Positions 35,465 through 40,924 of a DNA stretch of 40,924 nucleotides are shown in pieces. This DNA comes from Jaapia argillacea MUCL 33604. Taxonomy: Eukaryota > Basidiomycota > Agaricomycetes > Jaapiales > Jaapiaceae. Numbering within the stretch: the first letter of the stretch is position 1; each line of letters opens with the position of its first letter. A program made the position numbers and the translations under genes. The notes beneath the pieces were generated by a model, which worked only from the letters and a program-made list of their open reading frames with translations, was not told where the DNA came from and did not search any database. The stretch is from positions 45,934-86,857 of the forward strand of contig KL197779.1 in assembly GCA_000697665.1 (NCBI GenBank). The letters are read 5' to 3'.

Positions 35465-36045
35465 ATGTGGAACTGGCTCTCTGGTTTCTTCACCAGGCAC
35501 TCAGCCAAAAATGCCTCCGATTCCAGAGGTTGTGACCATCAACATACCCATCCTCATAGGCACGAAGAGGATCGACAAGTGTACAGTAAAAATTCCGATC
35601 GATATGAGGCTTATCCACGTTATGAAGAGGATTTTGACTATGACCGCCGTCGACGCAGCGATGAATACCACTACAGACAGCCGCGACACGATTACAATGA
35701 TCGCAGAGAACACCGCCGCTATTACTCAAGGCCGCGGGAAGATAGTTATAGCGAAGATGAAGGTATGGTTCTCGTCATTTATCGTCACTCCACCTCAACT
35801 TTTTGTATTGTCATGCAGACTACGAGGATCCTCGATGAACCCCTCTTTGGGAAGACCGTCTCTCGCAACGTGTCCCTCGTTGTACCAGCCATCAAGATCA
35901 TGATCACGACCACCGTCCTCGAAGGTCCCGTCGGGGATCAGATAGCCTGGCACCTATCGCACGAACCACCAATGATCACATACTGATGCCTCCCTCTGAA
36001 TATCATTCTTCAAGCCAGTATCAATGGCCGAACGGCGACATGAAG

Positions 36046-36410
36046 TTTGAATGCATGGTAAAAGAGGAGCCGGCAGGGTGGAATGACGAGGGTTGGGTCT
36101 TTTGGTCGTCAGGCGCACGTCGCAATTTGGACATTATCCCTCCCAATGCGAACAGTGTCAACAAGCGAATCTGCCATGGTGTCTGGAGATGTGGATGTCG
36201 GAACCGGGATGAGTATCGTCGTTTTGTCCGGCTGAAGACAAACATTCATGCTTTCAAGAAGCAAGCCAAGGAGACCTGCCCCATTTGCCACGAGACCCTC
36301 ACTCTCATCTCTTGCAATGCTTTCATGATTGCCTACGATTATGTTCGCCCCGATGGTGTTCGTCGTCTCGTCCGCCACCACCAGAGCATCCATGAACATC
36401 CAAAGCCACC
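36046..36410 (+). other. GCM/WRKY-GCM1-type zinc finger domain
   Basis: The translation has CHGVWRCGC, then a spacer, CPICHETLTLISCNAF and finally HQSIHEHPKPP. This spacing and the closing HxHPxPP resemble the GCM DNA-binding domain, which belongs to the WRKY-GCM1 zinc-finger group known to travel with Mutator-like transposases. It should bind DNA, probably the element ends. Confidence 0.7.
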
Positions 36411-36645
36411 AACAAAGACTCTCTCCGCTGCTGAACGTGAAGCCCTCGATCATGCTGTACAACACAACCCCCAGGCAACTGCTTTACAGCACTGAGTAGG
36501 ACCTGAACGAACTCAAGTCCCCATCACCTCGATCAATCCGATACTTTCAGACCCTCGGAAGGTGCGTTACGAAGTGGACAAGAGCAAGGTCTGAGTCAGT
36601 CTATCGGATGCTCCGTCGTCAGATAACAAACTATCTGTAACGAAG

Positions 36646-37644
36646 TTGATCGAGTCGCTCAAGAGTGTGAGCACGATCTCGGAGATACTTTGGGTGGTGG
36701 AGTCAGGTATTTTCAAGCGATCATATGTATCAATGCAGACTCCGTTCATGTGGGAAGAGCTCCTGGCTGACGCCGTGTCATCATGGGGACAAGAACATAC
36801 TTCGACAGAAACATCTCGCCACGGAATCATCACGGATGGTAGCCATGACTTCTTCATGGATGGTGTTCTCCTTTCGTCCTTTGTCTACTCTACCATCCTT
36901 CTTCACTGGGTTCTGGTTCTCTATACATGGATTGGGAACCTTGATGCGGAGCACCACATACCACATTTCTTGCTCCTAATTACTGCGATTGCAGGCGCGG
37001 TGGCTCCAGGAATCGAAGTCGGAGATTATATTCTTAGTAATGTGTGTCTCTCGCCCTGTACCATGACGGCAAACCTTATTCAGTTCCACAGATACTGGAT
37101 TACTCCCAAGCCCAATGAAAGGGTTTCGTTGAAGCGTTCGTCAACTTCATGGTCTCATGAATTCCCAGATGGGCAAGCCTCGACAGGGATGCCCAAACTG
37201 CGCAGAGGAAGAGCATTTATGACCGAGCTGAGCAACTCATCAAAGGTTGCGAAGTCCACTGGAAGCGCTCTCTTATGCGAATCAAGGAACTCATCGAAGA
37301 AAGTCGCCTGCCGCTCTTCACCTTTCTCATTAGTGTCCTTGAAGGTCGCAACACCGAACCCGAACAGTTTTTACAGGCTGCCGATCAAATCCATACCGGT
37401 TTCCCCAAGGTTAAAGGCTGGCTTTCTTGGTGGCTCAATCCCTTAAATGGGGCCATGATATTCCCTGCCATCCATTCGATGCCAGCAGAACTTCACTCAC
37501 GTCTTCCTGATTCAACCAATGGAGGAGAATCAAACCACTGGCTCTTGTACCGAGCATGTGGCCAGAAGCACTCGCTATTGGAGGGCATTCGCCGTCTCTT
37601 CCTCTATGTCAGGGAAATCGAAACCTTATACAAGAATGTTCGCA
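36646..37644 (+). other. MULE transposase domain (DDE residues visible)
   Basis: First acidic residue in ITDGSHDFF (Asp codon 36835-36837), followed by the hydrophobic core and YTWIGNLDAEHH. Second in LDYSQAQ (Asp codon 37098-37100), read in another frame after the GTGTGT tract. Third in STNGGESNHW (Glu codon 37527-37529). TGA stops at 37116 and 37158 directly follow the second motif. All three catalytic positions are thus still encoded although the frame is broken. Confidence 0.75.
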
Positions 37645-37740
37645 GTGAGTTACATTTGCCATCTCCATTCTCATATGAAACAAATGAAACCTTTGTTACT
37701 AGATGGCGCCGTGCAATGCAAAGCGAGAGACGATAAACTT

Positions 37741-39160
37741 CCCGCTGTCCGAGGAATCCGCTGGCATCCCAATGACGGCCGAGCTCCTGACGCCCAGACA
37801 CTCCTCACTCTCGCTGACGAGGCTGAAGCAAAGTTAGCGCAGGAGACGAGCCCAACCTCTATCGAAGCCCGTCTCTCTGCGTTGGTGGAGAAGATCTCTG
37901 GTACGGAAGACAAATCTCCCAACAACGACTTTCCACCCGAACCAGGAACATCAAAGGGGAAAGGAAAGGGGAAAGCAAAACCTTCAGGAAAACCAAAAGT
38001 TCCGAAGGCCACCAGAAAGCAGAGCAAAGTTGCCTCATCCTCCACCGTACAGCTCCCACCCACATTTCCTTCCGCTATTGGGTTGCAATCCTACACTTGG
38101 AGTCGTAACTCATGTTTCATCAATTCAAGCCTCGAACTTCTCTATCGGGGCTTTTGTATGCTCGACTCGACATGCCGGCAGGGATTGATAGACTCGGCTC
38201 GCCAACAGGCTCCTCTCTCAGGTCTAGGTGAAGTATTACGACACCTGGAGTGACGACTTAGTGTTTCTTCTCGGAAGACCAAGGATAACACTACACAACA
38301 GTGGCAACTCCGTGCAGCCTTGAATATTGGCCAAGAGCAGGTTCAAACAATGGTGACTGGAAGGGTGTGGGGGGAAGCAATTCCCAAGCATCGAGAGTCC
38401 GGAGGCTGTGCAAGGTCTTGGTTGAATGCAATGTCAACTGTCTGTATAGTGTTCTTGAATCACCTTATTTGTTGGCTGAATATGCTTCCAGGTTGATATC
38501 CCCCTCACATTACAGCGAGAGTTTGCTCTTGAACATCAGCTCACTTACCAGTGCAACACAAACTCACAACACATTTTTCCTTCCTCTCATCGATACCTTG
38601 TTCCCAAGTTGCAGGTGACTGGAGATGACCTCAAAGCGTGCCAAGCTGACCCTAAAAAACCATTTCGTCTCGGACCGCCTCTGTCCGCATATCTATCCGC
38701 TGCTTTGCCAAGGAGCATTCAAGATCGGAACCAAGCTCTACCTCTCACAAATGAGGCAATAGAGTGCCAGGTGGCTGGATGCAGTGGCAATGCAGTGATA
38801 TTTACGATAGCGACTCAATGGCCACTTTTTCTTCGAGTCTACCCACATTGGAGTCATCGTGGCCTCCACGAGGGCAATGTTGACGTGAAGGATGTTCAGG
38901 CAACCCTTCACTTGGTATTTGGGGATGGCGTGCATTACACACTTGCAGGAAGAGTGCTGTACCATCACAAGAGCGGTGATATTGGTGCGAAGATCAGGGC
39001 CAATCACTTCAGCGCCCAGGTTTATGTCGATGGGACTGGCTATCGTTATGATGATTGCATGAATGATGGCCAACTAAAAGAACTCATATCATTGGGAAGC
39101 TTGTTCAGTCGCCATGCTGATACCCATTTCTTTCTCTACATTCGGACGTCAGAGAATCAC
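37741..39160 (+). other. USP (peptidase C19)-like cysteine peptidase domain
   Basis: A Lys/Gly-rich linker (KGKGKGKAKPSGKPK) leads to a Cys box YTWSRNSCFINSSLELLY (Cys codon 38113-38115). The His box is NHFSAQVYVDGTGYRYDD (His codon 39005-39007), followed by HFFLYIR, the usual end of USP folds (compare NTCYxNSxLQ and HYxAxxxxxxxWYxFDD). Catalytic Cys and His are both present. One TGA (38251) and a frame break near 38440-38490 interrupt it. Confidence 0.65.
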
Positions 39161-39679
39161 GTATGTCACCCCCTTTGTCAGTACTTTTCCACCTAATTGA
39201 ATTTTCAGGAGACTATCAAATCCAGCAACGAATTGAATCGGTCTCTTGCATTGATTCCACCTGCTCCAGCAGTTATCCCCGTCATATATGTCAATTCAGA
39301 CTCAGAACAGCCCAACAAGCTGCTGGCCACCCCTCCACAAACTCGTGCCCTTACACCTGCTGAAATGACTCCTGCAAGCCGCGAGATCTGGAAAATTGAG
39401 GCGGAAATATCCGACCTACAGCACCATCTTAACACAGCCCGGTTGAAGAAAAGCTCTGACATGCATCATAATCCTCAGGCCGATCCTCTCCAGCTTGGGC
39501 TTCCATCTGCACAATTTGAGCTGAAATCCTCCCCAGAGTCAACCATGGATCTCGACGCTATGCTTCTTGATGGGGTTGACAAACCTTTCCCCACTGGTAG
39601 CGACGTCGAAGACATATTTACATCATCTGATGAAGATTCTGATCGTCAAGAACGTGAACTGTCTCCTTTCGAAGTTCAC

Positions 39680-39835
39680 TGCTACACTTGTGGGTTTGAA
39701 GGATCCAGCCATGACGAACAAGACCAAGACTCGTACATCCAGTGCAAGACATGCCAAAAATGGTCGCACTTACGATGTCTTGATCCTGAAATGACCACCA
39801 ATTGGTCTCGCCTCAATTTTGTCTGCACAAGATGC
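39680..39835 (+). other. PHD finger
   Basis: The eight ligands of a C4HC3 finger are present: CYTC, then CKTC, HLRC and CTRC, with the WSH of PHD fingers (KWSHLRC). PHD fingers usually bind histone H3 tails. The region is undamaged. Confidence 0.8.
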
Positions 39836-40753
39836 CTTCAGGAGACGTTTGCAGCCACCGATACAGGTGGCGTGAGTGGTGGTGATGACCACCTCTTCCC
39901 ATAGTATGTTTTTTGTATACATTCAGGCTGGTGGAGTGAGCGATTGATATTCATTGAACCCCCCAGCGACCTTAAGATTGGATGCTATTACATGATGCAA
40001 GCAATGAAGGCGCCCAGATCCCCATACTTTCCTGCAAAGTTGGTCAGTATCGACACACCAAAGCACTGAGAACCTTTCCAGTTTGAATGGCCTGACGAGA
40101 TTGTGTGGCACAATACGAACCGACCCCCAAAGTTATTTCACCGAGGCAAGGTCCAATGTCAGAAGACGGTCAGGAGAGAGTTGACGAAGGAGAAGGTCAG
40201 ATAATTTGTATCTTTCTCCCCTTATGCCTGAGCTGGACATTGTACACAGATTGGCAAAATTCGATGGCCCTCATCATGGAAACCAAAGTCGGTTGATTCT
40301 GGGTCAGAGGTGCAAGATGATGAGCAGACCGTTGAGATTCTCACTGGCACTGTGATTGGGGAAATTGCGAGTGCACTCATTGATCTAAATCAGCCTGATC
40401 ATGCCGTTCTCACTGACTGGAGCAATTGGTATACGAAACGGTGCAAAACAGCAAAATCACGTCATGACACAGCGTTCACTTGGTTTGCAACGCAGGCGCC
40501 CATCTTCAACAACACCTTTTGCAACTCACTGGAACCACATCTGCTCTGTCTGAAGGTTCACCCAATCACTCAGACCCTTGACCCTGGTACCCAAGACCAT
40601 CTAATATTCAGACCTGGTCGCATGTTGATATCCCTCAGCATCCTAGCACATCAGCTCCGTGAACCTTTCTCCCCCAATCTGTTTGATGATATCAAGATGG
40701 GCCGGATCCAACGGGCGACACCACCACCAAGACAGGCATTCGAAACCATGTAG

Positions 40754-40924
40754 GATTCGCTCCGAATGCTGGAAACGTACACTAAGGCTCAGCATAGGTG
40801 TAGGTGTACCCATTTTATTCATAGGTATAATCCGTGGGATACCCATAGGTTCAGATGTTCACTTGAATCCGCACCCACACTATCCGTACCTGGTGGATAT
40901 AGGTGCAGCTCCTGGCACAAAGAC
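40754..40924. other. Right edge of the window after the transposase gene
   Basis: The stretch has four ATAGGT words (CATAGGTGTAGGTGTACCC, TCATAGGTATAATCC, CCATAGGTTC, ATATAGGTGCAG) and a short GGGTAC/GTACCC symmetry. It may be the start of the element's terminal region, but the window ends before this can be judged. Confidence 0.35.

Larger units (their letters stand above)
35465..40753 (+). pseudogene. Mutator-like transposase gene with GCM zinc finger, USP peptidase and PHD finger
   Basis: One long plus-strand gene with introns at 35763-35818, 37645-37702, 39161-39208, 39904-39966, 40043-40081 and 40196-40249. In order it encodes an Asp/Arg/Tyr-rich N-terminus, a GCM-type zinc finger, a MULE DDE transposase, a USP-type cysteine peptidase, a PHD finger and a C-terminal domain. 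In-frame TGA stops lie at 35836, 36493, 36592, 37116, 37158 and 38251. There is a 2-nt GT expansion at 37042-37047 and at least one further frame break near 38440-38490. The part from about 38492 to the TAG at 40751-40753 is undamaged. The element can therefore not make a full transposase now. MULE transposases cut and paste DNA and act in the nucleus. The roles of the peptidase and PHD parts are inference (protecting the transposase from turnover, reading chromatin). Element ends were not found. Confidence 0.78.

Noticed and set aside
35465-35762. His/Arg/Tyr-rich first exon as a separate RNA-binding gene
   Set aside because: A canonical intron (35763-35818) joins it in phase to the transposase frame, so it is the element's N-terminus.
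38440-38495. Intron 38444-38491 within the peptidase domain
   Set aside because: The splice sites look good, but the phases of the flanking exons do not agree; one or two small indels explain the frames equally well.
34291-40924. Terminal inverted repeats bounding the Mutator-like element
   Set aside because: I compared the last 170 bases with the upstream flank by eye and found no match; the right end may lie outside the window.
1-40924. CRISPR array, rRNA or complete tRNA genes
   Set aside because: No regularly spaced identical repeats and no rRNA or complete tRNA sequence seen; the only pol III-like boxes belong to the SINE-like arms.

Overview
This window is genomic DNA from a filamentous or yeast-like basidiomycete (Agaricomycotina), not a bacterium or a virus. 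The evidence is genes split by many short introns (about 38-65 nt, GT..AG, CTNAC/CTGAT-like branch sites), tyrosine-kinase-like protein kinases of the type expanded in mushrooms and their relatives, a six-BRCT genome-maintenance scaffold, an SH3-TBC protein and a GCM-type/Mutator-like transposase. No species call is possible from sequence alone.

Layout. (1) 1-2.3 kb: no gene recognised. (2) 2.3-4.9 kb, + strand: a decayed tandem protein kinase + pseudokinase gene whose 11 exons still join in phase, damaged by a C8 frameshift, a non-canonical donor and two TGA stops. (3) 5.15-5.96 kb: a 365-bp inverted repeat in which each arm carries a tRNA-like (A box/B box) SINE. (4) 5.96-7.27 kb: a truncated second copy of the promoter and first two BRCT domains of the gene that follows, interrupted by a 464-bp insertion. 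(5) 7.3-10.2 kb, - strand: a shortened member of an unrecognised basidiomycete family and an isolated kinase N-lobe. (6) 10.4-14.9 kb, + strand: an apparently intact 11-exon gene for a 1303-residue Rtt107/Brc1-like protein. (7) 15.2-20.9 kb, - strand: an apparently intact 7-exon gene for a 1809-residue SH3-TBC protein, convergent with the BRCT gene. (8) 21.7-22.7 kb: a diverged direct repeat. (9) 24.2-27.2 kb, - strand: a four-exon, 897-residue member of the same orphan family as in (5), apparently intact. (10) 28-34.3 kb: degenerate, repeated, gene-like debris plus a small minisatellite. (11) 35.5-40.8 kb, + strand: a decayed but long Mutator-like transposase gene that encodes, in order, a GCM-type zinc finger, a DDE transposase, a USP-type cysteine peptidase, a PHD finger and a C-terminal domain.

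Two conserved housekeeping genes (BRCT scaffold, SH3-TBC) sit in the middle of an accessory, repeat-rich environment. A unifying signal is CpG decay. All eight in-frame stops I could place inside the two decayed genes are TGA in positions where CGA (Arg) is expected or plausible. The three Asp-to-Asn changes that disarm the pseudokinase all follow a C (CGAC to CAAC). One arm of the SINE inverted repeat has lost CpGs that the other keeps. This is what methylation-linked deamination, or a RIP-like process, of repeated DNA would leave.

All domain calls are by eye from translated sequence; no database search was possible.
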